DNA of 12,338 bases, from the NCBI GenBank assembly GCA_020026215.1, contig JAHHQT010000056.1:1-12338 (forward strand). The letters run 5' to 3'. A program made the translations under genes and the position numbers. This DNA comes from Muribaculaceae bacterium. Lineage in GTDB: Bacteria; Bacteroidota; Bacteroidia; Bacteroidales; Muribaculaceae. The notes under the pieces were generated by a model. It was given only the letters and a program-made list of their open reading frames with translations. It did not search any database and had not been told where the DNA came from. Below are positions 1 to 6,892 of this stretch, in pieces. Numbering within the stretch: the stretch's first letter is position 1; each line of letters opens with the position of its first letter.

Positions 1-42
1 CAATAAAAATGCGAGCAAACTCAATTTAAAAAAATGTTTCAT
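1..42 (-). CDS. Start of an exported protein (partial, runs off the left edge)
   Basis: The reverse strand from an ATG at 42-40 reads MKHFFKLSLLAFLL for 14 codons with no stop, then leaves the window. A short basic start (K2, H3, K6) followed by a run of Leu, Ala and Phe is a typical beginning of a Sec signal peptide or lipoprotein leader, so the product is probably exported. Nothing of the mature protein is visible and no function can be given. The gene lies downstream of, and in the same direction as, the transketolase, but the strong terminator at 200-242 suggests it is transcribed separately. I see no perfect TAnnTTTG element in the 157 bases before it. The call rests only on the signal-peptide-like start and could be wrong. 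Confidence 0.5.
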   Translation of the reverse strand, partial: MKHFFKLSLLAFLL

Positions 43-199
43 ATTAAATTTAGATTATGATTATATGTCAATTTTGTAAAATTAAAAGCTTGTATAACCA
101 AAAATTCACTTATAAACCTTTCGAAATACAATTAAATTGTAAATTTAGATATTTTTTTTCATTTGGATGCAAACGTTATATTAATAAATAATAAAATGA
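43..199. other. AT-rich intergenic region, no gene seen
   Basis: This very AT-rich spacer lies between the transketolase terminator and the start of the leftward gene at the left edge, and should hold that gene's promoter. On the reverse strand the nearest match to a -7 element is TAACGTTTG at about 180-170, which has one base too many between TA and TTTG. An 11-base direct repeat, TAAATTTAGAT, occurs at 45-55 and 140-150, but such AT-rich repeats are expected by chance here. Confidence 0.4.
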
Positions 200-242
200 A
201 AGGGATTCTTGCGAAGTAATTACACTTTCTCAAGAATCCCTT
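200..242 (-). terminator. Intrinsic terminator of the transketolase operon
   Basis: A perfect 12-bp inverted repeat (AAGGGATTCTTG at 200-211, CAAGAATCCCTT at 231-242) has a 19-nt loop. In the loop AAGT (214-217) and ACTT (224-227) could pair further. It starts 24 nt past the transketolase stop codon. Read leftward, the stem is followed by a T-rich tract (complement of 183-199), as expected of a rho-independent terminator acting on the reverse strand. Confidence 0.88.
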
Positions 243-265
243 ATAATTATTCTATGTTTAAGAAA

Positions 266-2311
266 TTATTTCAAACTATTTAAGTATTCCTTAATTTCAG
301 AATAAGTCTTTTCTTCAGTAAATCCGAATTTTTCTTCCAAAACACCAGCAGGAGCAGAAGCGCCAAAATGATCCAATCCGGAAATACAACCTTCAGTACC
401 TACTACGCGCAATAGTGTAGAAGGAATACCGGAAGTTTTACCAAATACTGGCAGGCCGTCAGGAATCAAAGATTTGCGATATTCCTTGCTTTGGCTCAAG
501 AACAAACCTGTAGAAGGAACAGATACAACTCTTGCATTGATGCCTTCTTTAGCCAAACGTTCAGCAGATTTAACCAAAAGCATTACATCAGAGCCATTAC
601 CGACAAGGATAATATCAGGATTCTCACAATCCACAACTGCATAACCACCTTTTTGCATTTCCAAAGCCTCATCGAAACGGTCAGTACCTTTTGCAGGAAT
701 ATCCTCAACGTTTTGACGAGTCAAAATCAATGCAGTAGGAGTGTCAGTATTTTCCATTGCCATCTTCCATGCGATAGTAGTTTCAGCACTATCAGCAGGG
801 CGCAAAACAAGCATACTGTTTTTACCACTATGGTTCTTCAATTCTTCCAACAAACGCATTTGAGCTTCTTGTTCAACAGGTTCATGTGTCGGGCCGTCTT
901 CACCCACACGGAATGAATCGTGGCTATACACGAACTTAACAGGAAGTTGCATCAAAGCAGACATTCTGATTGCAGGTTTCATATAATCGGTAAATACGAA
1001 GAATGTTGCACATGCTCCCAACATACCACCGTGAAGTACGATACCATTGATAATTGAAGCCATTGTCAATTCAGCGACACCTGATTGCAAGAATCCATGA
1101 GAGAAATCGCCCGGTACAATTGTACCACCACAACCCTTCATGAAACCTTCAGTCTTGTCACTGTTTGACAAGTCAGCTGAAGAAACAATCATATATTTGA
1201 TTGTCTTACCAAATACGTTCAACACGTCGAATGAAGCGACACGAGTAGCTACATTTGGTTTGTGAGCAATTGCCTTATAGTCAATTTCAGGTATTTCACC
1301 GTTAATCCAAGAATTCAATTCTTTTGCCAATTCAGGATTTTCTTCTGCCCATTTATTGAATTCAGCTTTACGTTTAGCTACAATCACTTTCAATTCAGCA
1401 ATACGAGCATCGTAAATTTCTCTAGTTTCAGGACGAATACTCCATGGATTTTCTGGATCGCCACCAAGATTTTCAATTGTCTTAGCATAATCCGCTCCTG
1501 ATTTACTCAATGGGTTACCATGTGTGCTACATTGGAATTCATAATTCTCACCTTCAGCTGTAACACAGCCCTTACCCATAATAGTATTACCAATAATAAG
1601 AGTTGGACGTGCCTTTTCGTTATTTGCAACTTCAATGGCATTTGCAATTTCGACAGGATTATTACCGTCAATTTCGATGACGTTCCAGTTCCAAGCACGA
1701 TATTTAGCTGCTGTGTCTTCTGATGTTACATCATCCACCATAGTAGCCAATTGTACTTTGTTACTATCATAGAACATAATCAAATTGCTTAATCCCAAGT
1801 AACCGGCGATACGGCCTGCACCTTGTGAAATTTCTTCTTGAATACCACCATCTGAGATAAAGGCATAAGTCTTGTGTGAAACAATTTCACCGAACTTAGC
1901 TGCAATATATCTTTCTGCAATAGCAGCTCCAACAGCCATTACGTGACCTTGACCCAATGGACCTGAACTATTTTCAATACCTCGAGTGAAATCTACCTCA
2001 GGGTGTCCTGGTGTTGCACTACCCCATTGACGGAACTCTTGAAGATCTTGAATAGAATATTTGCCATACATAGCAAGAACAGCATACAACATTGTTGACA
2101 TGTGTCCCGGGTCCAAGAAGAATCTATCACGAGCAAACCATGTGAAATCTTCTGGGTCTAACACCAAATATTTCGAATATAAAACATTGATGAAATCAGT
2201 ACCCCCCATAGCGCCTCCAGGGTGTCCGGATTTTGCCTTTTCAACCATACCAGCTTCCAATACCCTCAAGTTATCAGCCGCTTTATTAAATTTATTTACA
2301 TCCATTTTCAT
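266..2311 (-). CDS. tkt: Transketolase
   Basis: This is a full-length transketolase (681 aa; E. coli TktA is 663). It is a cytosolic, thiamine diphosphate- and Mg-dependent enzyme that moves two-carbon ketol units between sugar phosphates in the non-oxidative pentose phosphate pathway. The N-terminal cofactor domain shows KSGHPGG (27-33), DPGHMS (67-72), GPLGQGH (117-123) and the Mg/ThDP site DGG (154-156) with N184. The middle domain has GVAEL with the presumed catalytic Glu414, and DGPTHEP (472-478). The C-terminal domain begins near 555 and holds HFGASAP (648-654). The usual GDG at the Mg site reads SDG here (S153); I recall the same form in other Bacteroidales transketolases. The ATG at 2311 is used; an in-frame ATG two codons later is possible. 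It lies 23 nt after the MFS gene, so the two are probably cotranscribed. Confidence 0.96.
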   Translation of the reverse strand: MKMDVNKFNKAADNLRVLEAGMVEKAKSGHPGGAMGGTDFINVLYSKYLVLDPEDFTWFARDRFFLDPGHMSTMLYAVLAMYGKYSIQDLQEFRQWGSATPGHPEVDFTRGIENSSGPLGQGHVMAVGAAIAERYIAAKFGEIVSHKTYAFISDGGIQEEISQGAGRIAGYLGLSNLIMFYDSNKVQLATMVDDVTSEDTAAKYRAWNWNVIEIDGNNPVEIANAIEVANNEKARPTLIIGNTIMGKGCVTAEGENYEFQCSTHGNPLSKSGADYAKTIENLGGDPENPWSIRPETREIYDARIAELKVIVAKRKAEFNKWAEENPELAKELNSWINGEIPEIDYKAIAHKPNVATRVASFDVLNVFGKTIKYMIVSSADLSNSDKTEGFMKGCGGTIVPGDFSHGFLQSGVAELTMASIINGIVLHGGMLGACATFFVFTDYMKPAIRMSALMQLPVKFVYSHDSFRVGEDGPTHEPVEQEAQMRLLEELKNHSGKNSMLVLRPADSAETTIAWKMAMENTDTPTALILTRQNVEDIPAKGTDRFDEALEMQKGGYAVVDCENPDIILVGNGSDVMLLVKSAERLAKEGINARVVSVPSTGLFLSQSKEYRKSLIPDGLPVFGKTSGIPSTLLRVVGTEGCISGLDHFGASAPAGVLEEKFGFTEEKTYSEIKEYLNSLK

Positions 2312-2334
2312 CGTTGTTTATTATATTTTGTTTA

Positions 2335-3654
2335 TTATTTATTTTCTTTTGTACGGCTACCAACCAATGCATAGAACAATAAGTAGATTAGCAACGCAAA
2401 AATCAACCAGAAACTATTCATGTAGTTTGTAATGTCAGCACCATCACCAACAATCAAACCTTGTATAGCAGGAAGAATACCTCCACCGCAAACCATTACC
2501 ATGAAAATGCCTGAAGCCACTTGTGTCAATTTACCCAATCCTTGTACTGACAAGTTGAAGATTGCACCCCACATTACTGAAGTACACAAACCACAAAGTA
2601 CGAGGAACAATACGCTAATAGGAAGGACTGTTGTTGTTATGGCAAAACCGTCAGCCTTATCAATACCAATCATATCGATAGTTGAAGTTTCAGGCATGAA
2701 GATAGCCAATAGGATAAATATCAAAGCCAATGAAGAAACTGAAGCAAGCATAATTCGGCTTGACACTTTACCACCAACAGAACCACCGACAAGACGGCCA
2801 ACCAACATCAACAACCAATAGATACCAGAAACGGCACCTGCTGTTGCTGCAGCTGTACCTACTGTAGCAGGATTAGCGCTCAAGTAATTTTCGACATATT
2901 GAAGAGAGAAGTTTGCGATACCGACTTCAATACCAACATAGAAGAAGATAGCCACAACTCCTAATACGAAGTTACGATATTTGAATACGTTAGAAACTTT
3001 AATTTTTTCTTGTTCTTTACCAAGAGTCGGAGATTCTGGCAATTCAGAGAATCTGATAACCAAGAAAGCAACTGCAAAGATCCCCATAGCCATATAGAAT
3101 ACTGCATTTGCATCAGCAATAGAAGTTGCATTGTTACCCATCAAAGCACCAACCACTGTAGGAGCCAATGTCGCACCTAAAGAGTTACAAGCGCCACCGA
3201 ATTGTACCAATTGGTTACCCTGGTTTTGGTTCTTACCCAAACTGTTAAGCATTGGATTGACAACTGCATTCAACATACACATTGAGAAACCAGAGATGAA
3301 CGCACCAATCAAATAGATAATAACACTTGTGTTTACATCACCAATGAATTGAGACATGTATGTAACCAACACACCAAAGAAACCGACAGATACAGCAGCC
3401 AAAGAAGTTACTTTGTAACCTTTCTTTTGCAACATGATACCTGCTGGGTAACCCATAAACGCATACGCAATAAAGTTAGCAAGTGTTCCAAGTTGTGTGA
3501 AGATAGGATCACCACCTGTCATCTTTTTGATAACACTTCCCAATGGATTTTGATATCCGGTTACGAACGCAATCATAAAGAACAAAGCAAACATTATGAT
3601 TATAGGCAATACATAATTTTTGTTTCTTGTCTGAGACTCAATAGTTTTTTCCAT
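2335..3654 (-). CDS. FHS/FucP-like sugar MFS transporter
   Basis: This 439-aa inner-membrane protein has about 12 hydrophobic segments, starting near residues 14-34, and belongs to the major facilitator superfamily. The cytoplasmic loop after TM2, GYPAGIMLQKKGYK (68-81), and the NP-containing segment NAVVNPMLNSLG (129-140) resemble the fucose/glucose/galactose symporter (FHS) group of FucP and GluP. Substrate is not readable from sequence; a monosaccharide is likely. By eye, the acidic residues that couple protons and bind sugar in E. coli FucP (D46, E135) fall on Asn36 and Asn129 here, so this may be a divergent branch with a different substrate or coupling. Cotranscription with transketolase suggests a sugar feeding the pentose phosphate pathway. 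A weak AAGG-type ribosome site precedes the ATG, and a consensus promoter lies at 3730-3760. Confidence 0.85.
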   Translation of the reverse strand: MEKTIESQTRNKNYVLPIIIMFALFFMIAFVTGYQNPLGSVIKKMTGGDPIFTQLGTLANFIAYAFMGYPAGIMLQKKGYKVTSLAAVSVGFFGVLVTYMSQFIGDVNTSVIIYLIGAFISGFSMCMLNAVVNPMLNSLGKNQNQGNQLVQFGGACNSLGATLAPTVVGALMGNNATSIADANAVFYMAMGIFAVAFLVIRFSELPESPTLGKEQEKIKVSNVFKYRNFVLGVVAIFFYVGIEVGIANFSLQYVENYLSANPATVGTAAATAGAVSGIYWLLMLVGRLVGGSVGGKVSSRIMLASVSSLALIFILLAIFMPETSTIDMIGIDKADGFAITTTVLPISVLFLVLCGLCTSVMWGAIFNLSVQGLGKLTQVASGIFMVMVCGGGILPAIQGLIVGDGADITNYMNSFWLIFALLIYLLFYALVGSRTKENK

Positions 3655-3729
3655 AATTTTACCTTTTTGATTTTAAGGTGTTTTTGTTAATATAATTTTT
3701 GATTTATTTTATTCATAAAGTAATTGGTT

Positions 3730-3760
3730 CAAATATACGATTTTCCATATAAAAGACAAA
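3730..3760 (-). promoter_or_regulatory. Bacteroidetes-type promoter of the MFS-tkt operon
   Basis: On the reverse strand the -33 element TTTG (complement of 3757-3760) is followed by 19 nt and then a perfect -7 element TATATTTG (complement of 3730-3737). This matches the consensus TTTG-N19-21-TAnnTTTG recognised by the Bacteroides primary sigma factor. Transcription should begin near 3723, leaving a leader of about 70 nt before the MFS start codon. Confidence 0.8.
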
Positions 3761-3781
3761 CCATTTTTATGAAAATATAAA

Positions 3782-3809
3782 GGTCAAAGAGCTAATACTG
3801 TCTTTGACC
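3782..3809 (-). terminator. Terminator overlapping the yggS stop codon
   Basis: A perfect 9-bp inverted repeat (GGTCAAAGA at 3782-3790, TCTTTGACC at 3801-3809) has a 10-nt loop and, read leftward, is followed by TTTATATTTT. The upstream arm encodes the end of YggS and the TAG stop (3794-3792) sits in the loop, so the last ribosome covers the hairpin. It separates the yggS unit from the MFS promoter only 22 nt further on. Confidence 0.8.
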
Positions 3810-4466
3810 AAATATTTTGCTACCGATTCTTACCATCGTAGCACCTTCTTCTATAGCGATAGGATAATCGCCACTCATTCCCATACTGATTTCCGAGAAC
3901 TCATGATGCGAAGACAACGGCCCGCTTTTCAGTTTAGAAAAGATATTTCTGATTGTTCTGAAATCTTCTCTAATTTGAGTCTCATCATCTGTATTTGTAG
4001 CCATACCCATAACCCCTCGCACTCGAACATTACCAAATTGCGAAGTGTTGATGTAAGCATCAACCAATTCCAGGCACTCCTCTTCAGTCAGCCCGAATTT
4101 AGTTTCTTCTTTAGCCACGTGTAATTGGAGAAGGACAGCGATAACTTTATCCAACTTCTTTGCATCATCGTTAATAGCCTTCAACAACTTGAAACTGTCA
4201 ACGCTATGAATCAAAGACACATAAGGTAAAATCATACGAATTTTATTAGTCTGCAAATGACCAATAAAGTGCCATTGAATATCTGTCGGCAGTGCCACAG
4301 CTTTTTCAACCAATTCCTGAGCGCGACTTTCGCCAAAAATTCGTTGTCCGGCATCATAAGCCTCTTTCAAGACTTCTTTCGGATGAAATTTGGAAACAGC
4401 AACAAGATTCACTCCTTTCGGAAGTGAACCTTTCACTGCTAATAAGTTATCTTTTATATCAGTCAT
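3792..4466 (-). CDS. yggS: YggS/PLPBP-family pyridoxal phosphate homeostasis protein
   Basis: This 224-aa cytosolic protein belongs to the YggS/PROSC family, a single alanine-racemase-like TIM barrel that binds pyridoxal 5'-phosphate. The family has no known catalytic activity; it keeps free PLP, and through it amino acid pools, in balance. The PLP lysine is K26 in AVSKFHP (23-29). Other family motifs are GESRAQE (45-51), WHFIGHLQTNK (65-75), SMGMSGD (194-200) and a C-terminal VRIGSKIFGQR (212-222). Length is close to E. coli YggS (234 aa). Its start codon is only 3 nt after the DUF4494 stop, so it is probably the second gene of that transcript. The end of the gene forms one arm of the terminator at 3782-3809. 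Confidence 0.95.
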   Translation of the reverse strand: MTDIKDNLLAVKGSLPKGVNLVAVSKFHPKEVLKEAYDAGQRIFGESRAQELVEKAVALPTDIQWHFIGHLQTNKIRMILPYVSLIHSVDSFKLLKAINDDAKKLDKVIAVLLQLHVAKEETKFGLTEEECLELVDAYINTSQFGNVRVRGVMGMATNTDDETQIREDFRTIRNIFSKLKSGPLSSHHEFSEISMGMSGDYPIAIEEGATMVRIGSKIFGQRQY

Positions 4467-4469
4467 TTT

Positions 4470-4928
4470 TTATTTTTCTTCTTTAGAAGAAGCAGTAGAA
4501 CTCAAATCGACAGCATATACATCCATAATCATTGTTTCAGTCATTGAAGCAATTTCAAAATCAGATGCAGTTCCTTTCATTCCTTCCATGAAAACGTCGT
4601 AAGCATTCTTAAAATCAGAAGCCTGAACCATCATGAAGTTTGCAGTTTTCTTTTCAACAGCTGTTTTTTCGTCAATAGTGATAAAGTTAACTTTAACTTT
4701 ATACCATCTGTCTCCTTCCTGATTCCAGAAAATATCTACGATGTTAGTTTTTCTAACTGCTGAAACATTGAATTCTCCCGAAACGAAAGGTGCGATTTCC
4801 TCATTGATTCTTGCTTCAGCTTCTGTAAACGAAAGAGCATCTACAAGATACGGTTCTGTTACCGTTTTTTGTTGGCCGTTTTCAACCAACTTATCATATT
4901 TGACTTTACATTCAAACCAAGTTGCCAT
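4470..4928 (-). CDS. DUF4494 family protein
   Basis: This 152-aa protein matches the Bacteroidetes-restricted DUF4494 family as I remember it: it begins MATWFECKVKYDK and continues with EPYLVDALSFTEAEARI (25-41). No function is known to me. There is no signal peptide or membrane segment, so it should be cytoplasmic. It looks like alternating beta-strands (WFECKVKY, RWYKVKVNFITI, TANFMMVQA) and helices. The reading frame is open for 22 codons further upstream, but I chose the ATG at 4928 because it gives the family's usual start and because the longer form would pass through the -7 element at 4952-4959. It is the first gene of a pair with yggS. The last dozen residues are Ser/Lys/Glu-rich and probably disordered. 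Confidence 0.85.
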   Translation of the reverse strand: MATWFECKVKYDKLVENGQQKTVTEPYLVDALSFTEAEARINEEIAPFVSGEFNVSAVRKTNIVDIFWNQEGDRWYKVKVNFITIDEKTAVEKKTANFMMVQASDFKNAYDVFMEGMKGTASDFEIASMTETMIMDVYAVDLSSTASSKEEK

Positions 4929-4951
4929 ATATTCTATTTTAAAATGTAATA

Positions 4952-4959
4952 CAAAGATA
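4952..4959 (-). promoter_or_regulatory. -7 element for the DUF4494-yggS pair
   Basis: The reverse strand reads TATCTTTG, a perfect TAnnTTTG, 23 nt before the chosen DUF4494 start codon, which would give a short leader. No good TTTG is seen 19-21 nt upstream, so the -33 part is weak. It faces away from the cyd operon promoter about 75 nt further right. Confidence 0.55.
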
Positions 4960-5035
4960 CGAGAATATCGGCTAAGATTTCTAATATTTGACAATATTTT
5001 TTAAAGAAAATTGATGGAACTAAATAATAAATATA

Positions 5036-5043
5036 TACATTTG
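5036..5043 (+). promoter_or_regulatory. -7 element for the DUF4492-cydAB operon
   Basis: TACATTTG is a perfect TAnnTTTG, 39 nt before the DUF4492 start codon. The best -33 candidate is ATTG at 5010-5013, one mismatch and a 22-nt spacer. A cyd operon would be expected to respond to oxygen, but I find no convincing paired operator here. Confidence 0.55.
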
Positions 5044-5082
5044 TAGAAACAATCTTAAACGAATAACATCATTTCTTTATAG

Positions 5083-5307
5083 ATGCGAAAGACCAACATC
5101 TTTTACCGAATATACCGATTCTATTTAGACGGATTCAAGAGCATGACCATTGGAAAAACACTATGGACAATTATTCTCATTAAATTGTTCTTGATGTTCG
5201 CAATTCTAAAACTGTTCTTTTTCCCCGACTTTTTAGACAGCAAAGGTTCTGATGACGACCAAAAATCAGACTATGTAAGAAGTGAATTAATTAACAAAAA
5301 ACAATAA
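5083..5307 (+). CDS. DUF4492 small membrane protein, first gene of the cyd operon
   Basis: This 74-aa protein has one clear hydrophobic segment, about residues 23-48 (TLWTIILIKLFLMFAILKLF region, ending FFFP). Before it is a basic, aromatic N-terminus (RIYRFYLDGFKSM, 9-21), and after it an acidic, polar tail (DSKGSDDDQKSD, 52-63). By the positive-inside rule the N-terminus should be cytoplasmic. It fits DUF4492, a small family that I recall lying beside cytochrome bd genes in Bacteroidetes. Its stop is one base before the cydA start, so coupled translation is likely. Small single-helix subunits (CydX, CydH/CydY, CydS) are known in other bd oxidases, and a similar role here is a reasonable inference, but no sequence similarity to those is evident. 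Confidence 0.85.
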   Translation: MRKTNIFYRIYRFYLDGFKSMTIGKTLWTIILIKLFLMFAILKLFFFPDFLDSKGSDDDQKSDYVRSELINKKQ

Positions 5308-5308
5308 T

Positions 5309-6886
5309 ATGGAAGATTTAATGAATGTTGTTGATTGGTCGAGAGCCCAATTCGCTCTAACAGCCATATACCATTGGCTTTTCGTACCACTCACACTTGG
5401 ACTTGGCATTATCATTGCCATCATGGAAACGATTTACTATCGTACAAAAAGTGAAAAATGGCTTGCAACCACAAAGTTCTGGATGCTATTGTTCGGTATT
5501 AACTTTGCTATAGGTGTTGCAACAGGTATTATCCTTGAATTTGAATTCGGTACAAACTGGTCAAATTATAGCTGGTTTGTTGGTGATATCTTCGGTGCCC
5601 CACTGGCCATTGAAGGAATCTTGGCCTTCTTTATGGAATCTACATTCATTGCAGTAATGTTCTTTGGTTGGAAAAAAGTAAGTCCTAAATTTCACCTTGT
5701 TTCCACTTGGCTTACAGCAATTGGCGCAAGCATCTCTGCCCTTTGGATTTTGGTAGCCAACGCTTGGATGCAATGTCCTGTCGGCATGGAATTCAATCCT
5801 GATACAATGCGCAACGAAATGGTTGATTTTGTGGCAATAGTCACTTCTCCAATGGCTGTCAACAAATTCTTCCACACCGTTCTTAGCGGCTGGACATTGG
5901 CAGGTGTATTCGTTGTCGGAGTTTCTTCATGGATGCTACTCAAGAAACGCAACATTCCTCACTGCTACCGCAGCATCAAAGTCGGCGGCTGGGTAGGATT
6001 TGCAGGTATTGTATTGACTTTGGCTACAGGTGACGGATCCGCTGTTACAGTTGCAGAACACCAACCGATGAAATTAGCAGCTATGGAAGGACTATACGAC
6101 GGTAATCACGGACAGGAAATCACAGCAATTGGCATCATTAACCCCGACAAAAAACCGGGAGACAATTTGGATCCATTCCTTTTCGACATCTCATTGCCTT
6201 ATGGGTTGTCTATTCTGTCCAACCATGACATGAATGCATTTGTTCCAGGTATCAACGATATTATTGCAGGTCGTTCATTCACACCTGACGGTACTCCTGT
6301 AAATACAGTCAGCTACGCAGAAAGAATGGAACGAGGCAAAGCCGTAAGAGCCTTATTGACTGAATATGACCAAGCCAAGAAAGACGGAGACATTGCCAAA
6401 ATGGACTCATTAAAGGATAGCATCAATAAAGATTTCAAATACTTTGGCTATGCTTATCTCAACAGCCCTGAAGATGCAGTTCCTCATGTAGGTTTAACCT
6501 TTTACTCCTTCCACATCATGGTCATTCTTGGTAGCTACCTACTTGTTTTCTTGATGTTGATACTTTTCATAATTTACAAAAAACAAGGATTTGAAGCCAA
6601 ACCTTGGGCAAACAAATTGCATTACTTGGCAATCGCGTCCATTCCGTTGGTTTACATTTGCAGTATTTGTGGTTGGATTACGGCCGAAGTGGGACGTCAA
6701 CCATGGACCATCCAAGACTTGATGCCTAATTCAATTGCCATTTCCGCAATTAGTTTAGGCTCAGTTCAAACTACATTCTTCATCTTTGCAACTTTGTTTA
6801 CAGCACTTTTAATTGCTGAATTGTGCATTATGTTCAAACAAATTTCAAAGAAATCAAAAGAAAATCTTGAAACAGTAAAAAAGTAA
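5309..6886 (+). CDS. cydA: Cytochrome bd quinol oxidase subunit I
   Basis: This 525-aa integral membrane protein is the haem-carrying subunit of cytochrome bd, which oxidises quinol and reduces oxygen to water with high affinity without pumping protons. Conserved residues, by comparison with E. coli, are: H22 (H19, haem b595/d region), H189 and M404 (H186 and M393, haem b558 ligands), E102 and E110 (E99 and E107), K255 and E260 of the quinol loop (K252 and E257), and GRQPW (462-466). The span from E260 to M404 is 144 residues, like the long Q-loop of E. coli (about 136), although its polar, Lys/Asp-rich sequence (340-380) looks unlike it. The position of E. coli R391 appears to be H402. It is followed after 6 nt by cydB. 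Confidence 0.97.
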   Translation: MEDLMNVVDWSRAQFALTAIYHWLFVPLTLGLGIIIAIMETIYYRTKSEKWLATTKFWMLLFGINFAIGVATGIILEFEFGTNWSNYSWFVGDIFGAPLAIEGILAFFMESTFIAVMFFGWKKVSPKFHLVSTWLTAIGASISALWILVANAWMQCPVGMEFNPDTMRNEMVDFVAIVTSPMAVNKFFHTVLSGWTLAGVFVVGVSSWMLLKKRNIPHCYRSIKVGGWVGFAGIVLTLATGDGSAVTVAEHQPMKLAAMEGLYDGNHGQEITAIGIINPDKKPGDNLDPFLFDISLPYGLSILSNHDMNAFVPGINDIIAGRSFTPDGTPVNTVSYAERMERGKAVRALLTEYDQAKKDGDIAKMDSLKDSINKDFKYFGYAYLNSPEDAVPHVGLTFYSFHIMVILGSYLLVFLMLILFIIYKKQGFEAKPWANKLHYLAIASIPLVYICSICGWITAEVGRQPWTIQDLMPNSIAISAISLGSVQTTFFIFATLFTALLIAELCIMFKQISKKSKENLETVKK

Positions 6887-6892
6887 AAGACT

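Noticed and set aside
68..79. TTGACATATAAT on the reverse strand, resembling sigma-70 -35 and -10 boxes
   Set aside because: The two hexamers are directly adjacent with no 16-18 nt spacer, so they cannot act as a sigma-70 promoter, and Bacteroidetes do not use that consensus.
491..916. 141-codon open frame on the forward strand inside the transketolase gene
   Set aside because: It is antisense to a clear enzyme gene, has a low-complexity composition without recognisable domains, and is explained by the codon pattern of the real gene.
3661..3679. Small hairpin (ACCTT/AAGGT) in the MFS leader that would cover the AAGG ribosome-site-like sequence
   Set aside because: The stem is only 5 bp with a 9-nt loop and is too weak to be called a regulatory structure without conservation data.
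4929..4994. Longer start for the DUF4494 protein, adding 22 residues
   Set aside because: The extra part (MSNIRNLSRYSRIF...) is not family-like and would span the -7 promoter element; the ATG at 4928 gives the usual family start.
5011..5026. TTGAT half-site before the cyd operon, a possible FNR-type operator
   Set aside because: Only one half matches; the expected ATCAA at the right distance is absent, and a 5-bp match is not informative in AT-rich DNA.
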